Assembly (NCBI RefSeq): GCF_040183065.1
Contig: NC_091132.1
Coordinates: 164,700,102-164,764,101, forward strand
Origin: Periplaneta americana
Lineage: Eukaryota; Arthropoda; Insecta; Blattodea; Blattidae
Length of the DNA stretch: 64,000 bases
Direction of reading: 5' to 3'
The translations under genes and the position numbers were made by a program. The stretch's first letter is position 1, and the number at the start of each line of letters is the position of its first letter. The notes under the pieces were generated by a model. It had not been told where the DNA came from and made no database searches. It worked only from the letters and a program-made list of their open reading frames with translations. Below, in pieces: positions 11,243 to 23,282 of the stretch.

Positions 11243-11805
11243 ATTTATTTTCATTCTTTAGATAATCCATCATATCTGGCAAGTCCCTCTCTTTCTGGCT
11301 ATAAGCCTGTTTGATACTATTAAAGGCTGCATGCAGATCAGAGGCAATATTGTTCAAATTCAGGAAATATGAACAACGAACATTCCCCAGGACCAATATG
11401 TCTGCTTGTGTTAACATCCCGTCCCATGGCTCTTTTGTAGTGATACCCTCTATTGTTTGTCAGCAGCGTTCAGCCCCTGCTGTAAAGGACGCTGAACATC
11501 TTCCCTGTTAGCTGCACTGATATGTCCAAATATTTAAATAGATTGTTTTTTTTATTTTTCGGAGAATCTCGCTTTTAATTTGCATTCCAATAGTGGGCAG
11601 ATCTGCGACTCTGGAGTCTGGGATATGATAGCACATATGAAACAATAACCATTTCGAAGTGTATTTTCTTGTTATTACAAAACAGCTCTTCTATCCTCTT
11701 TCGTGGGTTTGCATTACAACAGTTGAAGACTTCCCTCGGATAAGGGTGTAAACAACAAAACTACAAGACATGTTTCAAGAGAAAGAAAAGAATGCCAGGG
11801 TTATA
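11243..11805. other. Unrecognised, possible decayed coding piece
   Basis: The minus strand at 11184-11417 has an open frame with MLTQADILVLGNVRCSYFLN, continuing upstream in the same frame. It reads like protein rather than random sequence, but I do not recognise the family. A transposase remnant is one possibility. Confidence 0.25.
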
Positions 11806-11940
11806 TCACAGTCTAGTATATACAGTCACGAAGCTCAATACTTACTAAATATGCATACATAGACAGTTGAAATATGCATCCATAGATTGTTGCTAGCCAC
11901 CAGGATCGCTACTATCACCTCATCACAGACTCTTTCCCTA
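11806..11940. repeat. Partial MITE, same family as 19487-19671
   Basis: It starts with CACAGTCTAGTATATACAGT and shares the internal block GGATCGCTACTATC in the same relative position as the full copy. The second inverted end is missing. Confidence 0.8.
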
Positions 11941-13061
11941 GCAGACGATAAAATGTATTATACTTTCGATATCGTGTTCTTTTGAAAAATTAACACCTTC
12001 TTCCACTATTGAAATACGAAATATATAAGGTTCATATATTATTTTCATAAAGCATATATTATATTTTATAAACTCACCTTTCTGGATCTTTCGGAAGAAG
12101 GATAACTCTGACCTCTTTTTCTTAGAATTTATAGTGCAATGTACTTTTATTATTTTTAAGAATAAAAAATAGTACCTTTTCACAGTCTAGAACATTTTGC
12201 ATACTTTTGAATTTAAGAAAATATATATACGAGGCTGTGAGTTCCAAAACTTCATCATTTTTCGGGAAACAAATAAATAAAACAGCTTAGCCTCTCTGTT
12301 TCACCAAACTGCAAATATTGAATTGGCAACAAAATAAAGAAATGTTCATAATAGTTATTTAAGTTGACTATTACAATTTTACTACGTCACACTACTTTTG
12401 ACCAATAAAAGGGTACGAAAGGACGTCTTTCAACCAATCATGGCTGCTTATCGCGTCCCTAGCGTTTATTTTTATCACTACCCTAGCATTTGTTTCTTTG
12501 TTTGCCAACATTTCAAACTGCACTGGTCTGGACGTCAAAAAACAGAAAATTACAAACCACCCCAGTCGATGCACAGCACTTTCAAATATGATTTGCATTG
12601 GCATTCAGGAACAAGAATTAATAAAGATCACTGGTCATAGCTATGCATCTTCCTTGAAACCTTATTTATAAATAAATGAAGAGCACCATTCGGAAATCGT
12701 GAGTAAGTTGAGGGATACACCAAGTACATCAACGAGTTCACTTCTTTTACACACATGTCCAATATAACATCAACTGAACCACCAACCACTAAAACATTCT
12801 AATTTGAAAATTGTACTTTCAATAATTGTTTCTTTTAAAATTATTTATGTTTATTTTTTATTTCATCGTCGTTAATTAAAACGTTTCTTGTTTCTTTCAT
12901 CATCCTTAATTAAACCTTTTCTAACACTTGTTTATATTATTTAGGTTATGTTATAGCTTCTGCTATATGATATTATGAATAGTCACGTATCAGAGATTGT
13001 TTAATACTAAGATTTATTGAAAATCATCTGTCAAGTGATATTCATTACTGGGATCGATATA
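11941..13061. other. Intergenic, nothing supported
   Basis: AT-rich sequence between gene I remnants and duplication block A. No gene, RNA or clear repeat was found. Confidence 0.5.
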
Positions 13062-14017
13062 ATTGAAGTGGAATGCAACTGTTTTAATAAAAATGAAACT
13101 GAATCAACAAAGCCTTCTTGACCAGTAACCGTCCACAGAGTTCAATTAAGATTCCATAGTTGGCACAACTGATAACAAGAAAACAGCTAACTATAACACA
13201 CTATTGCCATCTACTAGCGTATTATTAGTAATGTTGAGATGGTACAAATTTGAAGACAGTTTTGTATTTTCGTAAGTCAATTAATATTTTATTGTATTGG
13301 AGTATTTCGTTACTTTTAATCTTTATATACTTTCTTCTAATCGTGTAGTAGTCAATTAAATCCCACTCGAGTTTTGATTTTCTCTAGATAAATCAAAACC
13401 TCTAGTGTGATTACTGTTGATAAAAGGAAGTTCATGATTTCCTCATAAGCTTTAACATAATAAAACACTGAAAATGTGCATGTATCAAGTTTAATGGCTA
13501 AGACCGAATGTTTCGAAGTTTTATTCAGGCCCAATTTTCTCATACGCAGATCGAGGTAGCTGCTCTCGGACGACAGAATTTAGGGGGTGACATTTTTTCC
13601 CGAAAGGTTTGCGAAATATTCGATAATATCGTCATGAGTGAAGAAAAAGAGAACTTCAAAATCAGTAACATATTCAAATTTTTTTAACGAAATTCTTTCC
13701 AAAAAAACCATGACATGACATTCGAACAAACCCAATGCGCGGTGTCGCTCTCAGCCTGAAAGCAACAATAAACATGTAGCATGCTTTAAGACAGTCGGTG
13801 TATTTGTTTATATTACGCTAAAAATAGCGAAATCAATAACACTTTAAAATTCTTAAAAAAAAAAAAAAGAATGGAAAGGGATTGCCGAGACTAACACTGG
13901 CCGTGCACTTAGAATTTGTAATTTAGCATACCGGCACTCGATCAGACAATAAAAGTGCGCCACTGTCGCACTATTCATGATACGATTGTTTGCAACTTCT
14001 CAGTTTCATATGTGGAG
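13062..14017. other. Duplication block A, first segment (paralogue of 47293-48240)
   Basis: Homology begins at TTGAAGTGGAATGCAACTG and matches 47293 onward with point differences and small indels. A minus-strand frame of 63 codons at 13352-13543 corresponds to one of 68 codons at 47567-47773. The two share an ATG and differ by multiples of three in length, but no family is recognised. Confidence 0.9.
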
Positions 14018-15811
14018 CAGTGGCGGCTCTACAATAAGAACTGCAGAGTTGCAGAACCGCCATTTAAATGGACCTGTAAAATTAAAAATGTAAAACGTGC
14101 TTTTATGTAATCTAGTTCATTGTCTCATTTATTTTTCCAATTCATTCTCCTTTGATTCGAGATTTTACTGTCTGTAGGAGCCTGGAACTGCTGGAGAATT
14201 TTATCTGTAGTGTACTTTTCGGATCTGTGATCGGCAGTTCCTGGAGCTCAACGCAGGGTAGTCGGCAGCAGGAAACAGGTTTTGTTCACTGCCCCATAAG
14301 ACTGCATTGGAGCTGCAACCGAAGCAGATCTGTTCGAATATACAAAAAAAAAAAAAAAAAAAAAAAACCGTCAACACCCTCATCTCTTTATGACCTGCGT
14401 TAGAACACACAGGCTTCTGGATTACTGTATGTCATTACGGTTCCAGTAGTACTGTGGGTGGTGTGATGTGATTAGTCAGTGTGTCTGAGGAAATATTTTA
14501 TATTAAAAATGAATGAAATGAATATCTAATCGACCAACCCTTTTCGAAATTAAAAGAGAAATTCCACGTTAACTTAAGAAATTAGGACATCCTACACCAA
14601 TTTTAAACATTGAAATTTCTGGAAAAAGTCGAGGAAATCATGTACCCTACTAGTCATTTTAATACCGAAATGTGTAATGGAAACGATTGGTTTTTTGCCG
14701 TGCTCATGAAAACGCTTTCTTCCCCACCCGTATATTCTGTTTAGAGGAGAAAATACATGGACAAAGACCGGAGTGAAGGATTTAATTAATTTGACTTAAA
14801 AACTGTAAGAGCATGAAAATTCGAAAACTCATTTCAAGTCGAACAGATTTGTCACTGCTAGCGATATTAAAATATCCTAACACAGCTTGATTCTGCGTAT
14901 TGGATTAACATTCAGAAACAAGAAGAAAATGTTTCTAAACAGAGATATGGTCTATCTAAATTAATTAACTGTGTGAAATTGTGTGCCGCATTTGAATTAG
15001 CGATGCGAGGACTTGCTGAGTCAGGAGATTCAACAAACCGCGGTATATTTCGGGGTTTGACTGATTTTACTCCACATTTAGATTAAACTTTCAAAGATCA
15101 TTTATAGGGGGTCGTCACAATTCAAAGGAACTACGAAAATAATTCAAAATTAATTGCTGGATAAGAATAAAATTATTGGAAATTTCTCTTCATTGCCACC
15201 AAAACATGACGCTGAAAGTTTGATGCAAACTATCTTAATGGAATATAGGCTTAACGAAAATTCAGTCATAATTGAACCACATGAATTAATTGTGCTGGTT
15301 AATGGCGGGGCCAACGTAATGAGTGGGAAACACGGAGGATTTGTATTGTGTCCCACAGCTCATTTCTTGCCAAAGAATTAAATTTAATAATGCAACAAAC
15401 ATGTTCACAAACTGGTCAAGTTACGATACTTTATTGCAAATCTGTAGGAACTTCCAGCTCTCTGTTTTATAATTCCGTCTGCCGGTACGGGTAAAGGCTA
15501 GAAAAGTTGACGTAAAGAAATTCGGTAGGCGTTAAAAGCGTTCGAACGATAGAAAGTTCCTGATGGTTGTTCATTCAGGTATAAATGTGTGGGGCACATC
15601 TCCACTACGTAACTGGTTGTGCCATGTGGGAGAGGTGTAGCGCACGGGATGGGTAGGATGCGCGAATTGTTGGACGGGTGCACAGTCAACTTCGAGAAGG
15701 GGCTGTAATTACACGCGTTATCCGATTTAGATGCAATAAACAGCATGTGTTTGCTAAATACACTATTTTTCATGCAGAACTGCCAACCTTTATAACCGCG
15801 GACCGCTACTG
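14018..15811 (+). mobile_element. hAT transposon, decayed, block A only
   Basis: The termini CAGTGGCGG (14018) and its inverse CGCTACTG (ending 15811) are flanked by the perfect 8-bp duplication ATGTGGAG (14010-14017, 15812-15819). Block B at about 48240 is uninterrupted. Inside, on the + strand, are hAT transposase pieces of the ZMYM1-like type: about 14960-15110 (CVKLCAAFELAMRGLAESGD, then IFRGLTDFTPHLD) and 15154-15381 (LVNGGANVMSGKHGGF, corresponding to the DGAxxMSG motif). Several stops and frame changes separate the pieces. A 24-base poly(A) run at about 14343 lies inside. The element is inactive by itself. Confidence 0.92.
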
Positions 15812-15819
15812 ATGTGGAG

Positions 15820-16817
15820 TAATGTTAGCCTGATAGATTGGTCAGTTGGTGTGTGACTTAGTGATTATTAAAGAGTAAGTGACCGTGGAGTTATAAATTG
15901 TATGCAATACAAAAATCAATCAAAGGAAGCACAGTTTGTAACAATGCATTAAACAGACAAATCTTAAAACTAGTACTATTTTTTTAAGAAATCCAATTCG
16001 AAAAGTTCGGCCCAGCAACCTGGTACTTCTGTGTCGACTGCTTTTGACCTAGTGGTAATATTATTTATTCAATTTATACAGATAGAGGAGACAACAATTT
16101 TTCGCTACTACCGTAGCCTAAATGTTAGTGTAATTTCATTTCCCTTCAATAAGCACAAAGTAATGAAAGGTAAGTTAAATTAATTTGTCGAAAATTTCAG
16201 TAAAGTCTTGAAATTTACATTTTCAAGCGACTCATCACAAAAGTGATTTTTTTTCCAGTAGCTCATCAACTTCTTTGAGTTTTATCGCTAGTAAACAGTG
16301 CTCTCAATTCAGATACAAGAAAAAACATTAATATTCTTTAAAATTCCATGCTGATATTGTAAAATTTCTGTTTCACCAGCAGGATGGAATGTGAAGATGG
16401 TATGACATTTTAGAACAAAACAAGCATTGTGTCGTCTAAATAAATAAAAATGTCTTAAGCTTTGACTTGAAATGGCCATTCTTGTTTAGTTCGCCTTAAG
16501 GAATTCAACTATTTTCTCATTTTAGTTAATTATGGGTGGATTTACAATCCTCTTGCATAGAACGTCTGAAAATAAAGTGAAACAACGACAACGACATTTC
16601 TCAAGGGTTCCCACGTGCCACTACTTTTCTTTCACGGCATCATTGATCTCTGTGCTTGAATTGCTTTTATGGCAATAAAGTTTTGGTATGTACTATGTGT
16701 TTTGTCATTCGTACAAGTGCAGTAAAAATATTGTTGATGAGGTAAGTTACAATTATCAGTTTTAAGAGATATTACGAATTTAAACGTACATAAGTTAATA
16801 TATGTTTTTGCTTTTCA
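15820..16817. other. Duplication block A, second segment (paralogue of 48245-49270)
   Basis: Near-collinear with block B from GTAATGTTAGCCTGATAGA onward. No gene is seen. Collinearity ends at about 16817, where block A has about 3.4 kb of transposon-rich DNA lacking in block B. Confidence 0.9.
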
Positions 16818-16885
16818 ATGTGATTGTCATTCCAATTCTATTATTATTGTATAACTCTTTGGTAACTTGTACAAGGTATGTGACA

Positions 16886-17875
16886 CAGTGTTGCCAACTG
16901 GACGGAAATTCCGTCAAAATTGACGGAATTTTAAGGTAGCGGACGGGAAAAAAATGGCTTTGACGGGTGACGGATTTTCTGGCGGAAATTACGATTTACA
17001 TCGTCTTTTGACATGTTTAGCTGTTGACATGTTAATTGTTTAATTTTTGGGAGATTTTACTTTTTATTTGAACAGCCCTGCCTCTTCCGTACTATGTTTA
17101 AGAATCCCCTGCTACTGAGTTGCTCGTAATCAAGTCAGATGTTGACGAATGATTATTTTCATCAGAATTGGTAAGTAAGTTGTGTTAAAATTTGCTTTTA
17201 TACAGTACAACCCCGTTTATCCGTCACCCTATTAACAGATTGGCGGATTATCCGATTATCTTTCTCTCGCTCGTTTTTTTTTTTTCGCTACAGAAACGTA
17301 TGAAGTTGATACTGTTGTACGCTATATTAGTATACGTATTTTTTTCTAGAGTGTTATTACAAACATTTACACTTAGGCCTACACAGTTTTGGTCTACTGT
17401 TCGAGTTGCTGTACTCTATTACTTCTATATAAAATGTTTTCCATGAGTTTAAAAAAAACGTGTTGTGCTAAGTGTCGAATAAAATCTAAATAACTAAGTG
17501 GTTGGGGAAAGAGAAATTGTGAGTCATCTCGCATCACGATACGAGACTGATGTTACAGCTATGAGCGATTTAATAAAAATCAAGGATAAAGGGTATACAG
17601 TATGTAAATCTACAACATGAGACCTTTACTATTCCTATCTTTCCGCTGACACCCATTAAAAGGAGTTTCTTTTACCTCTTAAAAACACGTCTTTGACAAC
17701 CGAACTTAAATTAATGAACTTCTGACTCACTACCTAGCGTATTAAACACAAGACCACGGAGAAAATAACCAGTGTTATTCACTTAATTTACGAAACTATT
17801 TCATGGTACGGATTATCCGATTTTTCGATTAACCGTTCAGTCAACCCCCTTCATTACCGTGAATAATAGGGGTTC

Positions 17876-17924
<49 letters not shown>

Positions 17925-18006
17925 ATTTCTTTTTAATTTTGACGGATTCTGACGGATTTCCAGGTGTTATACTGACGGGGATACAATTTATGTGTTGGCA
18001 ACACTG
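16886..18006. mobile_element. Non-autonomous hAT with CAGTGTTGCCAAC termini
   Basis: Perfect 13-bp inverted termini CAGTGTTGCCAAC / GTTGGCAACACTG are flanked by the 8-bp duplication ATGTGACA (16878-16885, 18007-18014). Both ends are rich in GACGGAAATTCCGTC-type motifs. No transposase is seen. A second element is nested at 17203-17880. Relatives lie at 46539-46957 and 46985-47292 in inverse orientation, and they read through the nested site. Confidence 0.92.
17203..17880. mobile_element. Pogo/Tigger-like MITE nested in hAT
   Basis: The left end CAGTACAACCCCGTTTATCC and right end AATAATAGGGGTTCTACTG are inverted repeats. The GGATTATCCGATT motif occurs in both subterminal zones, and TA precedes the left end. 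The right flank is a (GT)n run, 17880-17917, probably grown from the original TA target. The CAGTA-AACCCC ends and TA target fit pogo-type Tc1/mariner elements. No transposase is present. Confidence 0.75.
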
Positions 18007-18217
18007 ATGTGACAAGGTTAGTGGGTTAGTTGAGGTGATATCTAAGCGAAGTGAGGCCGAGGATCTCAAATAACTGAAATCTTTTCACATATTCCTCGGC
18101 CACACGTCACTTAGATTTCTCCTGAACTAATCCACTAACCTTGTCACATATCTTGTAAAAGACCGGCAGCCCCTTGCTAATTAGTAATTACCAACTTCCA
18201 TGTGACACAGAAATCAG

Positions 18218-19282
18218 CAGGGTTGCCAGATTTGTATAACTAAAAGTAACGAAAGCTCGCTGGAAAAGTAGCCAAAATTCAGAAAAAGTAGCCCAATATA
18301 AATGGCAAATTTATATTTCGCGGATTATATACTGAATCGGAATGTTTTTTTTTCAAGTCTCCTTTATGAGCACTAATTTGAACTTTATAAACTTTACAAC
18401 CTGCTCTATTGCTGTCGCCTTTCACATCCTGAAGCCTGAGAATGAAGTGCTATTTAACCACTGCCTATTAAACGTTTTGGTATACTTCTCCCACTTTCCC
18501 ATTTTCAGCACTACAGAACGAGATAATAAATATTTCCTTTTTCAGTATAATCACAAAACAAAATAAATGTATAAAAAAAGTTATTCACTATCACAATTTA
18601 AAAATGTTACTGTATATCACTTCTATAACAAACACAGTTCTCTTAAAATTATTTCACTATAGGACTCAGAATTGAATAATTAGCCTACATTATAACTAGG
18701 ATACAGAAAAGTAAAAAAATTAATTCTCTAATATAACTTAAAAATTGTATATCACTTTTACAAAAGATCCGAGTTCCTAATTTAAGATTAGTGTAATAAA
18801 CTACAACGGCATTCACAAAAATACTAACGCTTGAATTGGAGGAAAAACAGCAACTGGTTATTATGTGCCTGCAGGCTGCACTTCGCCACTCCATTTCTGT
18901 TGGCGCTGGTCATGGTAAAACGAGAAAATCCCCTTACACTGGCTTAGATATGTGACATGTACAATAAATATATATTTCGCATAGGTATGTCGTTTCTCGT
19001 GGTTAAGGTGGTGGTGGTGGTGGTGGTGGTGGTGGTGGTGGTGGTGGTGGTGGTGGTGGTGGTGGTGGTGGTGGTGGAATAAAGCGAGACGTACACTGTA
19101 ACAGGTTTTTTCACTGAGAGGAAGACTGTAACTACACCTATTATTATTAATTTTCCACAAATTCAAATCAGAAAAAAAAAATAGCCCCGAAATTTTTTGA
19201 GTAGCCCAATGGTAAAAATCAATAGCCAATTAAGATTTTAAGTAGCCCAATTGGCTACTTGTAGCCCAATCTGGCATTCGTG
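18218..19282. mobile_element. Non-autonomous hAT with CAGGGTTGCCAGATT terminus
   Basis: The 5' end CAGGGTTGCCAGATT and inverted 3' end AATCTGGCATTCGTG are flanked by the 8-bp duplication GAAATCAG (18210-18217, 19283-19290). The paralogous sequence at about 50505 is an uninterrupted empty site. Subterminal AAAGTAGCC / AGTAGCCCAA motifs recur at both ends. A (GGT)n run lies at 19007-19077. No transposase frame is seen. Confidence 0.9.
19007..19077. repeat. (GGT)n microsatellite
   Basis: About 23 GGT triplets, interrupted little, inside the hAT element. The minus-strand histidine run it would encode is a translation artefact. Confidence 0.97.
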
Positions 19283-19486
19283 GAAATCAGTTGACAAATG
19301 GGAAAGATTAATTGAAAATACAATTGAATATAGCAGAGATTATCAACTTTTAAGAGACCGCGCCCCGGTAAATTATTTTTCTGTAAGAAAAGGGCCCGTT
19401 CCCAACAAATTTACTCTCAAATGCCTTTCCAATTTTTTTAAAGTTAACACATTCAATTAACGTAAGCATTAATAATTAAGTGTGGC

Positions 19487-19671
19487 CACAGTCTAGTATA
19501 TACAGTCACGAAGCTTGAGTTTGTTGAGGGTATTAGGAACAATAGACTGTGCCGGTGCTATTTCGCATTGTCTGTAATGAGGCGATAGTAGCGATCCTAG
19601 TGGTTAGCAACTATCTATGGTTGCAAATTCCCTACGTATTGAACTTTGTGACTGTATATACTAGACTGTGG
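19487..19671. repeat. Complete 185-bp MITE
   Basis: The termini CACAGTCTAGTATATACAGT and its inverse ending at 19671 are near-perfect over about 28 bp. The internal block GGCGATAGTAGCGATCC is shared with the partial copy at 11806-11940. Superfamily unresolved. Confidence 0.88.
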
Positions 19672-20051
19672 TATGGCGTAATCTTAAGACATAAAGAATA
19701 CTGGTACAGTATGAAAACTGTGACTTGTTTACAAATAATTTAATTATGAATCACTAGATTAATGAAATTTTGTAGCATATTGTTGTTTCCTCGACCCATT
19801 ATAATTAATTTATGCTAATTTTCATTAACATGTCTCTTTCTGACCACCAAAAGCTTATAACATTTGTCACTGTGTTGTTAAATTGGTTTTCATTATATTG
19901 GTTTGAAACGGAAAAGATAATGGGAAGAATGATTTTGCACTGTAATTCACCACCGAAGTAAGCTGAGCAGTGGAATCAGCAGAAAGGTGTCAACATATCG
20001 GCGAAACATACAGGCCTACACATGACAATTATTTATAAGTTTTATATTTAC

Positions 20052-20365
20052 GTTGGTATAAGGGAAACTATCCCTTATATGGGGTGCAATTAGACAAATT
20101 AGTAACTTTTCTCCTATCTAACATATTTTCGTGAAATTTTATACAGTATTTACAGGTAGTTTTGTTTTGTATACAAACTCTGATGACGTTGGTATAAGAG
20201 GAACTGCCCCTTATAGGAGGATGCATTTAGACAAAATTAGTAACACTTTTCTCCGATCTAACAGACTTTTATGAAATTTTACAGGTAGTACATTTGTTTT
20301 GTATGCAAGCTCTGATGACGTTGGCATAAGGGGAAATGCCACTTATAGGGGGATGCATTGAGGAA
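20052..20365. repeat. Minisatellite, unit about 130 bp, 2.4 copies
   Basis: Three successive starts GTTGG-ATAAG-G-AA at 20052, 20187 and 20319 are followed by GGATGCATTTAGACA-like, TTAGTAAC and TTTTCTCC blocks. Block B at 49286-49460 has about 1.5 units. Non-coding. Confidence 0.85.
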
Positions 20366-20516
20366 TTGTCATTACTATCACGATGAGAACCTAATTTAAT
20401 AAGGAGCTCACTAAGCCAATGTTCATTTCGTTAAAGAAAATTCATATGCTTTATCCTCTTGTTCTCCAACGATAAATTATCTAATGGGGAAAAATGTAAC
20501 ATTTTAGGTACTATTG

Positions 20517-21655
20517 TGACCTAGCCACTGTCTCCACTTGGGCGGCCAATTTCGGACTCGCACTTAATCCAAGTAAGACTCAAGCTATAATTATTGGACA
20601 TAAGCGTTTAGTTAACTCCCTTAATAACAGCAATCTTTTAGTTGTTACCCTTAACAACACGCTAATCTCTTATTCATCTGTCGTAAAAAATCTTGGCTTC
20701 TTTTTTGATAATAATCTAAGTTGGAATTTTCAAGTTAAAGAAACGATAAAAAAAATCTGTTCCTCCATTCACTGTTTGAGTCGCTTGAGAAACTTCTTGC
20801 TCCAGCAACTAAAACTTACCCTAGTACAAACCCTAGTAATGCCGCACTTTGATTATTGTGACGTTTTGTTAAGTGACCTAAGTTCTGAACTGTCAGTCAA
20901 GTTACAGCGAGCTCAGTATACGTGCTTCAGATACGTGTGCAACATCCGACGATATGATCACATATCACCGTCCTTAGCAAGTCTTTCGTGGCTCCGACTT
21001 AAAGAACGTAGAACTTTACACTCTTTGTCTTTACTCTTTCGAATTCTGCACACCTTAACACCAAATTACCTTTCGTCTCGTTTCTCTTATCTATACTCTA
21101 ACCACGACGTAAATACTAGATCTCTTATCTTGTGGCACGCTAAGTATACCTCTTCATAGAACATCTTGTTATTCATCATCTTTTACACTATCCACCTCGC
21201 GTCAATGGAATTCCTTGTCACAAAGTGTTAGGGGCTGCAAGACAATAAACACCTTTAAGAACAGCTTAAAAGATAACCTTATTAGCATTTCACTCCAATC
21301 ATACTGATTTAAACTATCACTGACTACATTGTTACTTCTTTCTTTTAGACATCATTCTGATTGTGCTGTATTTTCAAAATTGTCTCATAATAATCTCTTT
21401 CTATTATCTAATATTATTTGAAATATATTAACATTCTATGTATTTTAGCTTAATTCTGCTACACAGTTTATTTCAGTGTTTAATTAATAGTTCATAGTAT
21501 TTTGTTGATTAATTCGTAAATAACTTTTGTATACATGTAACTCTCACCTAAATCAAATTGTTGAATTCTTTGTAAGTTCATGCATATGTATATACTCTTT
21601 TTGCTGGTTGAGTGGAAGAGAAGGCCTTATGGCTTAACTCTGCCAGCTAAAATAA

Positions 21656-21700
<45 letters not shown>

Positions 21701-21701
21701 G
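20517..21701 (+). mobile_element. CR1/Jockey-group LINE 3' fragment (Daphne/Crack-like)
   Basis: It encodes the end of reverse transcriptase and the region after it: WAANFGLALNPSKTQ, VKNLGFFFDNNLSWN and, at 20776-21159, LVMPHFDYCDVLLSD. A stop, then TCTCAATGG-type remnants of QWNSLP follow. The 3' UTR contains AGAGAAGGCC and an (ATT)n tail at 21656-21700. Block B reads through the site at about 49770, with the likely duplication ATTG. It is 5'-truncated, with no endonuclease or catalytic YxDD. Confidence 0.88.
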
Positions 21702-22239
21702 CACCTTTTGGGCACTTGGGAAGCTAAACTGATACATAATTAACAATCTCTCACCTTACATTCCCTGATTTGTACTTCGGAAGCAGTTTCCGTTCTCAGA
21801 TATTTAAATAACTGCAATATAGAAGAATTGTATTACTGCACCTGGAAAGAATAGTACGCATAATTTATTACTTGCGCAAATCTGCGCACTTTAAGACTTC
21901 ATTTAAAATAGGGATAAATATTCGAAGAAATGAAAACAAAAATCATTTTGGGACGGAAAAAATGGTGTCTTTTTCTCTACTTTAGCTAAATCTGCACTCA
22001 ATGGTTATATTTATGTTTTGTCCCGTGTCAATTCATACTAATCTGACATGTTATAACAATATTAAATATAACAAAAGCAAACAATGTTGCATATATATAG
22101 AACCTTTATATCAAATATGATGGGAATCGACCAATTACAACAGAGTTACAGCACAAAGAAAACGGCAGACTCACGGCACTTGCTGAGTAAGAACGCTGGG
22201 TGGTCGAAATGTGGTATGTTTCTGGCTTCTTATGTCACT
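21702..22239. other. Duplication block A, segment paralogous to 49772-50330
   Basis: Collinear with block B with scattered substitutions. No gene or RNA is seen. Confidence 0.85.
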
Positions 22240-22745
22240 CTACAGCCACCTCCCCTGATTAAGATAATCAATTGAGTGTAACTCAGTTATATGTGCTTCA
22301 TTTACTTGAAGACAGTGCCTCTCCCGATCCTGACATTCTTCCGTTATACTTAAAATTGTTGCAGGTGGGTTGTGCTGGATAACATTAGTGATCGTTTCCT
22401 TCAAGGCACATACAGATCTAGGTTCTGTCTGAGAAAACGCTGTTTCACAATTCGCCATAGATATATGTAAGAGGTGTGAAGTCTGGTGACCGTGAAGACC
22501 ATGACAGTTCCAACCAAGTGCACACCGAACATCTCATTTAGTTTCTAGCGAACTGTTAGAGTATAGTGTGCCGTGCCCCCATCTGTTGAAACCACATTCT
22601 TATTCGTTTGTTCAGTGACAAATCATACAGCAACTCCATTACAGTGCTGTCCACTAAGTCCCTATATGTGTGTTGGTTTACACTTGTTTCAAAGAAATAT
22701 GCTCCCACAACCATATCACCTAGTATTCCAAACCACACCATAACT
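22240..22745 (-). mobile_element. DDE transposase C-terminal remnant (Tc/mariner-like)
   Basis: The minus strand reads VMVWFGILGDMVVGAYFFE, then TYRDLVDSTVMELLYDLSL and RIRMWFQQMGA, where insect transposases of this group have WFQQDGA with the second catalytic Asp. Here that Asp reads Met, and stops follow. The remnant ends near the transposase C-terminus (EAHITELHS-like). Copied in block B at 50570-51015. Confidence 0.8.
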
Positions 22746-23201
22746 TTTGAAGCAACAGGATTGCAAATTCTGGCACGTGAGAACTTAATGAAATTGTATT
22801 TAAAAGCGGATAATAGTTAAAGCATTGTTTTGAAAGTATCATTCTTGAATTTTCCCCCATTGATTACTAATTTGGGTGACATCCTTAGGAATTGTAGGGT
22901 TTATTCAGTCTGAATTTCAGTGAAGTAAATGAGCTCGCTTTCATACACAAACATACTCTTCCTATTGATTCTATAGGGAAATGGGATCTCATTTTGTACA
23001 CCAGGAGTCTGCATGTCCAATTCATAGCTACTTACCGCTAATATCAACATGTCTTACGTTCCTGCATATAGCCGATAATTTGTTCAGAACAAGTTCGGAG
23101 TATTCAGGAGACTATGTTACAACCATTATGAATAAGACTCTTGTAATGTCTTACATCCTGCAGATGAATGTCACTCTCTATAAATTCCTGTTCCAGTTGA
23201 G

Positions 23202-23282
23202 ATGGATGTGATAAAGATGGAACCCGACATCAACCCATTGCCTATGCAGACAAGTGATGCAGAAGAAAAGACCTTACCAGAG
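23202..23282 (+). CDS. C2H2 zinc-finger gene II, first coding exon
   Basis: The exon begins after the acceptor CCTGTTCCAG (ends 23196) with five UTR bases, then ATG. It encodes 27 codons starting MDVIKMEPDINPLPMQ and ending EEKTLPE, with donor GTAAATG at 23283. The exit phase is 0, which fits exon 2 or directly exon 3 at 35273. The paralogue at 51465-51545 has the same length, start and splice sites. MDVIKMEP starts are, from memory, typical of cockroach zinc-finger proteins. A 5' UTR exon must lie upstream but is not identified. A transposon begins 21 bp after the donor. Confidence 0.85.

Larger units (their letters stand above)
16855..18165. repeat. Palindromic MITE split by a hAT insertion
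   Basis: The right arm (about 18090-18165, CACTTAGATTTCTCC ... CCACTAACCTTGTCACATAT) is the inverse of the left arm. The left arm continues from 18007-18080 across the hAT at 16886-18006 into 16855-16885 (TTGTACAAGGTATGTGACA). Removing the hAT and one of its duplications restores a continuous palindrome of about 190 bp. Confidence 0.85.

Noticed and set aside
18861-19229. Frame with a long histidine run
   Set aside because: It comes from the (GGT)n repeat inside a hAT element.
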